From Aquila chrysaetos chrysaetos (taxonomy: Eukaryota; Chordata; Aves; Accipitriformes; Accipitridae), in the NCBI RefSeq assembly GCF_900496995.4, contig NC_044009.1, positions 46,213,505 through 46,277,504 of the forward strand: a stretch of DNA of 64,000 nt. Direction: 5' to 3'. Shown piece by piece: positions 38,801-50,800 of this stretch. Made by a program: the position numbers and the translations under genes. The stretch's first letter is position 1, and each line of letters opens with the position of its first letter. Under the pieces are notes generated by a model that saw only the letters and a program-made list of their open reading frames with translations, was not told the origin of the DNA and made no database searches.

Positions 38801-41800
38801 GCTAGAGGACTCTGAGCCTAGAGAACTGATACAATTACTTTCTCAGAAAAGAGAGTTTTCCTGATTTAGAAAGAAACTTAACCAGATGCCAAATTTCCAG
38901 ATTTATTTTCCATCAAGTTACTTACATGCCACTAAATAAGGTTTGTAAGATGGGAGACTGAGGGTGAGAGAAGGAACTTCTAGTCTGATCAATTATTTTT
39001 GTTAGTTTTTAGTGACACTGTAATTCCAAATTACTTTTGTGAGAGAAATACTATGTTACTAAAGATTATTTTTTCTTAGATTGAGGCTTGAATAATTCCC
39101 TACATCAGTTTCTCAGTAGACTAAACTTGAATATCTTCTCCAACTTTTCGTAAGGAATAAACTTCTGAATTACTTCAAAGAACAGATATTTTATAAGTAG
39201 CATCTTTATGATTATTCATGGGATAGCATGTTAGGAGATACTTTGGGTCATTCTCCTTATGGAGGTTTACTGCAACACCTAACATAGGCCAATTTGGTAG
39301 CTCAAGGGCTGGCAGGCAATTTATGTAAACACAATTTAGATAATTTTCAACTACCTCATTTTGACCCTGGAGAAGCAGTATTTCAAACTCCAACCATTAG
39401 ATATTTAATGGGAATGCTAGAATGTCTTTGCAACCTTTCTGAAATATGCTGTCTTGACTAGACTGTAATCATTCCCTGAGTTAGCTCAGGGATTTGGGGG
39501 ATTACCACGTCATTCAACCACAGCGTGGACCATAAATAGCATTTGGGCATCTTTCCCTTTCAGATATTTCCCTCAACACTAATGGCAAGTTTCTACAAAA
39601 CAATTCTGCCCCATCTATTTGCTGTAGACAAAGGGAAAACACAGGAGCAATTTTTTTCAAATTTTTGCCACAACTTTCCAGAGAGAGGATGTATCATAAA
39701 GCCAACACCGCAGTATTTCTCCACAAACTAAACAATGCTCACTGGGTTAAAAAAAAATAAAAATCTAAAACTGTGTGTTACAGCACCATCTGGTGACTTG
39801 TGCCATAAAAATGTCTCCTTTTATTACCGCACTCCAGAGATACAGGCATCAGCCAATCAAGTGTAAAAAAAAGTTCTTAGTGTTTTTCATTCTTACTGTT
39901 CACCTAATGATAAAGACTATGGGCCACATTTACTCTTTTTTGGTTTACAAAGCTGTAGCTTTAGTTCAAAGACCATTTTCTGTAACACAGGCCGAGATAG
40001 ATTATACCCAAAAATTTAACCTCCAAACATGGCATAATTTTGGAACAAAGATGCAAGGAGTATCCCAGCTGAGCAAAACTAGTATTGGTCACTGTAAGGC
40101 ATTATTAACTCAGTGAGATGACTCACAGCTTGGTCGCTAAAGGCTTTGTTTGTGCAATGCCCAAGAAATCTTGCCAGTAATAAGAAATAGTAGCCAGTAT
40201 ACCAAAGAGACTAAATTAATTCTCATATGTCCTAGGTCTATTTGGTATATAAACCTGTGTCTTGATCCACTCAATAAAACAAGCTGTCAAGGTAACTCAA
40301 TAAAACAAGCTGTAAAGGTAATTAACATCACAGTTCTATGATACAAATCATCACAATTTTGTTGGAGAAAATCCTTCAGTTAATCCTAACTGCCTTTTCT
40401 TATTATTTTCTCCTCTGTAAAACCCTCTGTAAAGAGGGTACGAAGTAGAGGTTTTTCTGTGCTGATTCTTCTTCTTCCTAAAGCTAGTGTCTAGGAAAGT
40501 TCAGCTTGGAAATCTACCTTTAAGGTTTATGTTAAATTTGCTCAGAAGTGTAAAAATGGATTGAAACCAGATACAATGCTTATTGTGGAAAATGTGGTGA
40601 ATGTTCTCAAACATGCTAATCAAGTGTCTGATATTGATGGATAATACAACTTAGGCTGTACTTCAGTATATGTGTAATTTTGTAGACCAAATCCTTAACC
40701 CCACACCATTGCTGCTGTACATAATATGAATCAGATCTTGTAAGAGATCTCTTGTAAGAGAGATGCCTGAGTCAGCTTCCCCTCTTGTATCCTACTTAAA
40801 ATACTGAGAAGGAGGATAAATAATTTTGTTAAACATTCAACTGCTTTGGCAAAGTCATTGTCTTAGAAGAAATTCTCCTAGGTTTTTTTCTGCCATCTTT
40901 TGCATTTCATTACTAATAACCAAGTTATTTTTTTTAAAACATGACAAAATATATGCATAAATATTACAATCAGAACGGAAATTAAAAAAAAATAGTTTTG
41001 CATGTAACTATTTAGTGAAGTCCTAATTGCTGTTTATTGTTTCTTCTGTTGTTAATCTGCTAGGTTTGTTGTGTTCCTTCCTGTAACCTGTCACACACAA
41101 AGTTATGGTATAGATTTGTGTTTGAACAGAAACCAAACAACATAGACTTAATGGACTTTATTGCTAACACCAAAGTTATTTCTAAAAACAGGCAGATTTT
41201 CTTACACTTACAACCTCAGTAGTCCAAACACAGGATGAATGAAACCTAACACAATATAGCTTTGGGGAACACCTAGGAAAACATTGTTTAACAACCATTG
41301 TTAACATAACATTGTTTATCTTTAAGCTGATTTACATATTTATTTATTAAATATATATGATAAAGGTGACCCCAAAGTAAACTTAAGATACTGTATTCTG
41401 TTGATTTAACAACACATTCATTTATGTGAGAGTAACATTAGATTGCTGTTTTAATTAATTGTACACATACGTACCAAGTAATTCTAAAATCAAAATACTT
41501 AGTTTCACAAATAATCTAGTATGAGTATGAAGTCTTATTATTCTTTCTACTTAGCAAAAATATTCCAATCCTAATAAACTGATACACTACAAGTTTTATT
41601 ACCATAATCCTTAATTAGGAAAAAAAAAAGATTTTATCCATGTCACTTTTAAGTCATTTAAGTCATTCCTTACCATTAAAGCTTTTACCTTCTACCTTTC
41701 AAACAAAAGTGCTTTCTTATTTAACATTTTACCAAAAAAAAGGAAACATTAATAACAGCTTTTTCTTACTCAGGAGTCACAGTCCAAGTCCTTTCTACAG

Positions 41801-44800
41801 TCCCTGTAATGTTCAGCTACTGGGTATGTTCCTACTAGCATGTTTTGTAATTCATATGTTAGGAAATTTTTTAAAAATAAATGCATCCTCCTATAAATTA
41901 GGTGATTGAAGTAGTCACTAGAGCACTGAAGTAAATGGGGAATTGTTCTGCTGTGAAAAACAAAAGACAAAAAAATAGTCCAGAAGAGCCAGCAGGGTGT
42001 CCTGGCAAAGCTCCACTCTGGAGTACACTCAGTAACAAAGAATAAGATAACAACAGAATTTCTTCTGGGAACCTTAGGGGGGTAGCTGGAAACAGGGAGA
42101 GAGAATTTACACAGCATGCATTCATGGTTAGCAGGTAGCCATACATGTACAGATTCCATGAAAGCTAGACATTAATCAGCATTTTCTCATGAAAAAAGAA
42201 GTAAAAGATATATTTGTGATCTTATCCCACTTTCTTTTAAATGTGGTGTGGGACTCATTGACTTAGAATGCTTCGAATCTTAAAATTCAGTAGCAAATTT
42301 AAATTAATCTGTTCCCTGCATAGTGATCCTGAATGCATCAAAGAAATAAAAACAGCCTGAGAAGATAAATCATAGCAAAATGCTGTTCTAAATACATTCT
42401 CAATTTGACTATTTAGCTATGTGTAATAAGTCAAATTGTTACAAGTAAACAGATATGCTACATTAAAAATCATTGTGTTAAGCCCACATATAAGTAGTAC
42501 CACTGATCTTCAGAATTTATGGGAATATTTTCCATGTATTAGGGGGGAAAACGGGAAACTGATTGTGTGGATATTGCAGTTCCCTTATTAAAATTATGAC
42601 TGTTATCTCCTTCTAAATGTTAGAGAGGTTTGCTCAAGTTTTCTCAGTAGAATTCTCATGCTCCAGCATCTCACATTTCTTATTTTTACCTCTTCAGCTC
42701 CAATAATAGGAGAGTAAATATTCATTGCTGTGTTTAAAAAGTATATGCTGAGGCTTTTGCATTGGGATAAACAAAAACAGAGGACTGGTTTACACAAAAG
42801 ACCAGACACTTAAGTGCATCAGCAGCCTGGGATTTATTACACTCATCCTGAGCAGTAAAGGCAACAGCAGTTGATAAAATATTCAAGATAAGAAGCAGAA
42901 CTGCACCCAGAGGTTTTAAAGCGAGGCAGAATTTAGCTCTACTGGCTTCCAGCTATTCAGAACTGTAAAGTAAATTTTAGTTCAAAACCTGTCTCTGAAT
43001 TGTTTGCAGTGACATTTATCCAATATCTTCCAAAGGTGATAACATTTGAGAACTATATTTTAATGTACGATTCTGCTTAATATCTTACCAGGCCAAACCT
43101 CAGGATACTTTAGATCTAGCCCAGATATTAAATAATGACTTAGCTGCTACAGTAAAAAAGTACCCCAAGAGGTTTATCGGCTTGGGTACGTTACCTTTGC
43201 AAGCTCCAGACCTGGCTGTGAAAGAAATGCATCGCTGCGTGAATGAACTTGGATTTCCTGGAGTACAAATAGGATCCCATGTCAATGAATGGGACCTGAA
43301 TGCACCAGAACTGTACGATATTTATGCTGTGAGTAAATGTTTCTTTCCTTATTTTGGGGAATTCTGTGATATGAAATTCTGTCGACAAATATCTTGGGGC
43401 ATACTCAGTCATCAACTAAATTTATAGATACATTAAAACAATTGAGCTTTCTAATCTGCTTAGTGATGAGAGAGATTCAGCTTTAATTATATATGATAAT
43501 TCATTATAGGATATAATGACAATAATACAATGTAAAACATTCTGAAACATACTTTATAATAATGAATAACAAAATCTTTTTATGATATGAGTTCTCACTG
43601 TAGAGTTGCCTTCTTGGTTTGTGAGGATAAGTGCAGTATCAAATAAAGCATTTCTGCACTGTTTGCTTTTAGGTTCAAGTTACTGTATCCAATCCTATTG
43701 AGATAATTGATAAAACTCCCTTAGATTTTCAGAGATCCCCATAGAGGCAAAATACCATACAGAATTACGCAAATTGGACCAAAAGTTCCAAACTGAATGT
43801 ATTGATTATAAAATTAATTTATAGATTGCATTTCTTAAATAGCCTTAGGTCCAGATGAGGATGGTCATTTGTCTAAATTGTGGGGTTTAATCAATGTACA
43901 TTCTGTATCTGTTTCACAGGTTATTATAGCTGTCAGCTTGAAATTGATCCATAGAGGTTATTTTTCAGAATGCTCAGTTTCTTCAAGAATTCTGTTAGCG
44001 CAGCATCTGGAGTATTTGTTTTTATGGTCATATACAGTCAGTTATCAGCTTCCACTCTTGGAGATGCAGGTATTCACAGAATCACAGCATGGCTGAGGTT
44101 GGAAGGGACCTCTGGAGGTCATCTGGTCCAATGCCCTACTCTTAGAGCCAGATGCCCAGGACCATGCCCAGATGGCTTTTGAATATCTCCAAGGATGGAA
44201 ACTCCACAAACTCTCTGGGCAACCTGTGCCAGGGCTCCGTCACCCTCACAGTAAACAAGTGTTTCCTGATGTTCAGAGGGAACTTGCTGTGTTTCAGTTT
44301 GTACCCATTGCCTGTGGTCCTGTCAAAGGGCACCACAGAAGGGTGCCTGGCTCCACCTTCTTTACACCCTCCCTTCAGGTATTTATATACATTGGTGAGA
44401 TCCACCGCTGAACCTTCTCTTCTTGGGGCTAAACAGCCCCAGCTCTCTCAGCGTTTCCTTATAGGAGAGATGCTCCAGTCCCTTCATCATCTTTGGACTC
44501 TCTCCAGTAGCTCCATGTACTGAGATCCCTCTCTTGTACTGGGATCTCTCTTATACTGTACATTCTTCAGCTTCTGTTTAGCACATGTAGGAAGTTACCT
44601 CCATCACTTCTAGAAGCATCCCTGGATAGTAAAGATTGTGAAATTAAGCCATATTTGATAATGAATTTTATCAATCTACCAAGCCAGTTATTGAATTGCT
44701 ATTTTTAGTTTACAAATGTAGATGGCAATTACTCCCTAAAATCCAAAAGTTGCAGCTTTATTTATGCATGTATGGGTAAATAAACGCAAATTTTTCAAAT

Positions 44801-47800
44801 GTGTGATAATCTCCTTAGCAACAAGAGGAGGTCCAGAAATACATCTGACAAAACGAAGCTGTTAAATCCTGGTTAAGCGTATAAATGACTCTGATAACTG
44901 TATATTTGAATTTAAGCACATAGTTAAATTACTCAGTCAGAATCAGCTTCCTATATTGTTCCTCTGTTTTCCTTTCCAAAGATGTCAGTAGTTTTGGAGA
45001 AACTGGTATACTTGAGTGGAGATGGATTATTGATCAGAATACAGCTCGATTTTGAACTCTTAGGGTAGATTAGGAATAGTTTTAACTTTTTTTTTTTTTT
45101 AAGCCAGGCAGAGGGCCAAAGGGGACAAATGTAGTGCAACAGCAATGAAAATTCCTGAATGCAGCTGGAACAATTCTGTAAAACCATCCTAAAATGGTTC
45201 TATAAAATAGTATGAGAGTTCATCCTCGTATGTGTAATGAAACCAAAACAATGCTAGTTTGAACTGAGTTTTTTACTGCCGGATGGATGAGAAACACAGC
45301 TGAAGCATTTTTGTACTGCATTAATCTGAGGAACACTTGGCTTATTAAAAAGATATTATCATCAGTGTTTCCAATCCTGTACGCTCAAAAACAACTTTGA
45401 AACTGAGTGAGGACTTCTGGATATGGCCCAGAGAAGTAAATATAACCAACTATTGCTTATAGTTCTTACTTCTGGGCTTATTCTCATTACTAGTACTAAT
45501 GGTCAGTACAGTTTTGCAGGTAATCTTTAAAGTGTGGCTAAGAACTAAGATGCATTTTGGTATGATTACTTAAGGTATATATTTTTTCATTTTGCTGCAG
45601 GCTGCTGAACAATTAAATTGCTGTCTCTTTGTGCATCCCTGGGACATGCAGATAGATGGAAGGATGTCCAAATATTGGTTTCCATGGCTAATAGGTGAGT
45701 GTATATTTGCTTTGCTTAATTTACATTTATGAACTGTCACTGGATTATGCCCAGAAGATTGTTGCAAAGGTACTACATGAGTTTTCTATCAATCTTTTTT
45801 TTTTAATCAAGTACTATGATTAAATCTGTTGTGTAAATTCAGCAGACATTTGTTTTTAAGCTTGTATAGTTTGTCTAACTTTTAAATACCTAGTATTAAA
45901 ATTATTCAGACTAGCAACAGAATCTGGTATTCTCTTTTGTCCTAAATACAAAGAGCAGATGACTAGGGAAAAGTGACTTGTCTCTGAAATCAGCTCCTCA
46001 GAAATAACCTGAGTAAATGAAAGAGTAGGCAAACCCAAACATTACTTCCTAGAATTTCTTGGATTATTTCCTATAAATAGTTTGATCAGAGAGGAAATAA
46101 ATCTAAGTTCACATCAACTATAGCTGAAACAAGATCTACTTTGAAAGCTCCCCATAGATGTAAGGAATTATCTAGTTTCTGGTTTTTTCCCCATCTGCTA
46201 GGCAAATCAGAACAACATTGACTAACAGGAGAGGAGGTAGGTTATACTGCTACCTAGGAATGTTTAGACCTGATTCCACCCTCACTTATTCTGTTTTGCA
46301 TTGTTTTTATTTGCATGGTTTTGCACTGCCTCCAATAGAGGTGTTCTGAAAAACATACACAACATACACTGGAAAATTTTAGTGTCCCAATCACCAGTGC
46401 ATTATCTTAATATCAATTAGGCTTAATCAGAGCAGGCTCAACCACACAGATTTAAAAAGAGGCTAAAATTCCTGCATTTACTTAACAAAGTATAATTAAA
46501 AGATTTTCCTACTAAGCCTAATAAGGCTTTTCATCTGAGTGCGTGGTAAAACATTAATGCAACACAATCTTTTGAGCTGGATAGGTATTGTTTCCTCCAT
46601 AGATACGGGGAACTCAATTCCTAATTTCAAGCTGGATGTCAGAAGTTAGGCGCCTAAATGGCATGATATTCTAAATATGTTAGGTGGGCTCAGAAACTGA
46701 GGCCTGATGTAGGAACCTAAATTGCTGTTATGTTCCTAACACTGGGCATCCAAGTTACCCAGTGGCAAAGAGAGATAGGTTATTTCTCAACTGTAGGAAC
46801 TAGCACCATGTCATAACTAAACCCCAAATCTGTGTTGGAATATCCACCAATATATCTGCCCCACTTTCCACACAAAAGAAACAGAGAAGCACAGGTGAGA
46901 AGAGAACCTGGTGTATTCCAGACTTGTCTTTGAGCTAGGATAACTGAGGAATCAAGCTTGCAGTTCATACCCAACCTGCCTGTCAGCTGCCATAGTGGTG
47001 TAGGATAAAAACTGGGCTTAGAATTCAGAAGATCTTAGCTTCCAGTCCTGTGTCCTCATTTCAGTTAATTACTGTTCAGCTCCGTGTTCCTCTAATAGAA
47101 ATAATGTGTAATGTTTGGCAGCTGCTCTGTAACTATTATTTTTTCAGTAGGCTCAAGGCTAATTGAAGAAAATGAAGATAACATTTAAAACTCAAATAGG
47201 AAAATAAAAAATAAAACTCTCACACAATAAAGCTTTTTTTGTTCTTAGGCATGCCAGCAGAAACAACCATAGCCATTTGCTCCATGATTATGGGAGGAAT
47301 TTTTGAAAAATTTCCTAAGCTGAAAGTTTGCTTCGCACATGGAGGTAAGTAATATGCCATGTGAAACACCTGTTCGTTAGCTGAGCATGGTACAACTGTA
47401 TTTTCTGGTATGCCAGCTAATAGGGTTACCACTTTAAGCCTGCCACCCGCTGAGTACTATTACCCCGAAGAAGATAGTCTGCCAGGTAGGCTGCTTGTAT
47501 GAACACTCCTTAGCCTGTTTCAGCCAGTGTTTGAAAGGTTACAATAGCCTTTAAGGGAAACGAGGAGGAAGGGGAAACAGGAGATGGTTTGAGGAACGCA
47601 GCAGGAAGAATTTGGGCATCGCAATAGTGAAAAAGTGGGGAAAACAGAGAAAGAAGCTAATGAAGGGGAAGGAGTAAAAAATTGCTGGTGCAGAGCACTT
47701 TGTAAATAGCTGACAGTAAAACTTATGGATCTCTGTTGATAATGTGGCTTTTTTTCCTCCTGCATATTTTTAGCTTCTGTTACCAAAAATTTCTTCTTGC

Positions 47801-50800
47801 AGGTGGAGCTTTTCCGTACACAGTGGGGCGAATCTCCCATGGATTCAACATGCGCCCTGACTTGTGTGCGGTGGATAATAAGGTGGATCCAAGAAAATAC
47901 CTTGGTTCATTTTACACAGACTCTCTTGTCCATGATCGTGGTGCACTAAGGCTGCTAACGAGTGTAATAGGAGAGGTGAGTTTTAATGCTTCCAGAAGCA
48001 GGTGAGTCATTCTTTATTTAGTTCTCTATGAAATAGGAAAAAGGAGAAGAAAGCAGGAAGAAGACAGCATATTCACCCAGTAAAATCAGAACCTGAGCTA
48101 TTATAAACTGATGAGCTTCTGCCATGTTGGTAATGTTTTTACTATATGGAGTTACTGAAATAGTGGTTTTAATCCAGGAAATGATGCACTGTGAACCTTA
48201 GTTCAGTGAGGCTGGTTCCTTGTGTAAGGTTGTTCAGGATGAGACTGCAAGCAAAGACTGCTTCATTTGGAGCCTTGTTTTCAAATGGCTTAATTTTCAA
48301 ATTCAAGTGTATACTTGAAGAAATCAAATTGTACTTGCACTTGGGAAGTTACAGGCAGAAAAAAAAGTCAAGAATAAAGAAAGTTTTTGTGAGGATCCTG
48401 GAGAGCACACTAAACATCATGGGTTTGCAAAAATATTTAAATTGTTAGCATAGAGAGTAAAGAAATCTTTGTAGTTTAGCAACCTGTTTAAATTGGGTAC
48501 AGCATGAGACACAAAAATCCAAAAACATTCATATAATTCCTTCTCATTAGTAAATGCTCAGGAAGGGGCTGAAGATGGCATCACTCATGCCAGCTTCCAA
48601 TGGATCACTACAAATCAACAAGTGACCTGTATTTGTGTCTTGATCTCTGGACCTCATGGAGTTTCTACAGCTAGCAGGGAGATGCCTACCAGATGTCAAA
48701 AACAGAAATGCAAGCTCTGACATTGACCTTCTTGTCTCAACAACTGTACTCCTGTTTCCTGTACATTAGTTTCTAGGCTCACATAGTACTTTCTCACATG
48801 TGGGGCTGTTGCTGTCATCGGGGCCTTTTGTATGACCAAAGTTCACAAAGACAGCTAAGCCGAATGTTTTCTTTCTCTCTCCAGAAAAGATACTATTGAT
48901 GTCCCATTTTCACCTCTAACAGTCTGAACGTGTTACTGCAATAAATCTGTACTAATCATGATTAGTCTTTGCAACATGAAATTTAGTTGTTTGAGGAGGT
49001 TATGGACTGTAATTTGATAATCTAAGTCACTCAGCAGTAGCCTCTCTGGTGTCGTGTTTATTTTCTCAGCAGACTTCTGAAATTAAGTTTCTTAACACCA
49101 TGAATTTGACCAGTGTACTGCATGGGATGTTGGTGACTTCTTTAATTCTCCTCTGAGTATTTTGAGCTCAAGCATTGTGACATCAGGTGGAACCCCAGTG
49201 CTGAAAAGTCATGAGTCAGATCCCAAAAACTTAAATGCTTTTAATACTCAGGAGAGCTGGGGGGGGAGTAGTACATTTTCTTTCTCTTTTTCATAGTCTA
49301 AGGCATCTTATCCTTGGAAAAAAACATTCACATCACATTTTCAGACTTTATAACCATGAAGATTAAAAATTTCCCTCTTTTTCCAATGAAAGTTGATATT
49401 CTCACGTAATACCATTCCATGAGTCAAATGCTTAAAAAAACCCACCAAATATCTCAGTGTTTTCAGTGCAGTCGTGTGTTGGCAGAATAACACATATAAG
49501 ATGAATAAATGCTGGGCTAAAAACAATGCCATTGGGTCTTGAGGATGACACTGTAACTTTATAAGCTGAGGATTTGAAATAGGACAGCTCTCCAGAGTAT
49601 AGCTAAGAGCTGTGCAGGAAGGGCATCAATGTGTGTAAAGATGTGCTTAGAAATGGCTTCAGGTCCTTAGGGAACAGCCATTACCTGGCATCAGAATGTA
49701 ATGTGTTGGCTTTGAACTTATGAATATTAAAATCCAGTGACAGCTGGGATGAGTCATGTATATTTAACTTCATCCCTTCTTAGTTTTGGGTGCAGGTTAA
49801 TTGGAGCCTATCCCAGTTAAAGGAAGCAGAAGTACACATTTCTGAGAAAGAATTTTCTAAGACTGCAAAATTGCTGCAGTCCTTCGCTCCCCCCATGATG
49901 AGGTAGCATGAAGTGAATATAAATAAGCACAAAATCCCTAATGACGCAAGCTATAAAAAGTGAAGAACAGGGTTGACAGGGGATTAAATGATTCAGTGTA
50001 TCACTGCACAAACTTCCCCATGGTGATCCCTCAGGAGCCATCACCCAAAGGTAAAACCACTCTGGCCAGAGGTTGGAGCTGAACTGGCTATAGCAATCTG
50101 GCCTTTTTTTGAGATGTATCCTCATAGTAGGAAAGAAGGTGAGATTCAAGACAGATACAATTTTTGCTAACATTAGAGGACGAATTCATGCTTGATGCTC
50201 TTCGAGATTCATTTTAAGATTCAGGTCTCTATTACTGAAAACAAAAGTTCTGTTGAGGAGAAGGGTCCACTGAGGTTAATCATTAGCCATATGTACCTTT
50301 CTAAAAGGAGAGATGCACTAATTAAGGTATCAAACTATAAGCCCTCTACGGAAAACTGACTTTGTTGATATACTTTGGAATAATATAATAATACATCTAT
50401 TATGCTAGGAGTATTATTTATCTGCAGAGACTTCTCTGAGCCCGGTTGCTAAGGGCAGGTATTGCAATTCCCATTTTATAGATGGGTACAAAACTGAAGC
50501 TCAGAGAGTAAAAATGAATAGCGTAATATCACTAGTAGCAGAGCAATAATGCTGCTTCTAAATTTTTCTTATTAATTTACAGCTCTTAATTTTATTGCTA
50601 ATGAATAGATCACGATTAGCTGTGAAACACTTTAAGTTCGAGGAAAAGAAAAATATAATTGAAATAATATATATATATTATTCCAATGAGGGCGTGGAAT
50701 TTCCTTCTGGTTTGGTGTATAGGAGATGTAAACGAGAATGTACAAACCTTCCTGGCTTACTTAACCTTGACTAATAAACAGCTGAGCAAATACTGGGTTT

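Noticed and set aside
39783-39797. CACCATCTGGTGAC as a minus-strand CTCF site in ACMSD intron 3
   Set aside because: It mismatches the CTCF core at two positions, including a key C, so it is much weaker than the 17218 site.
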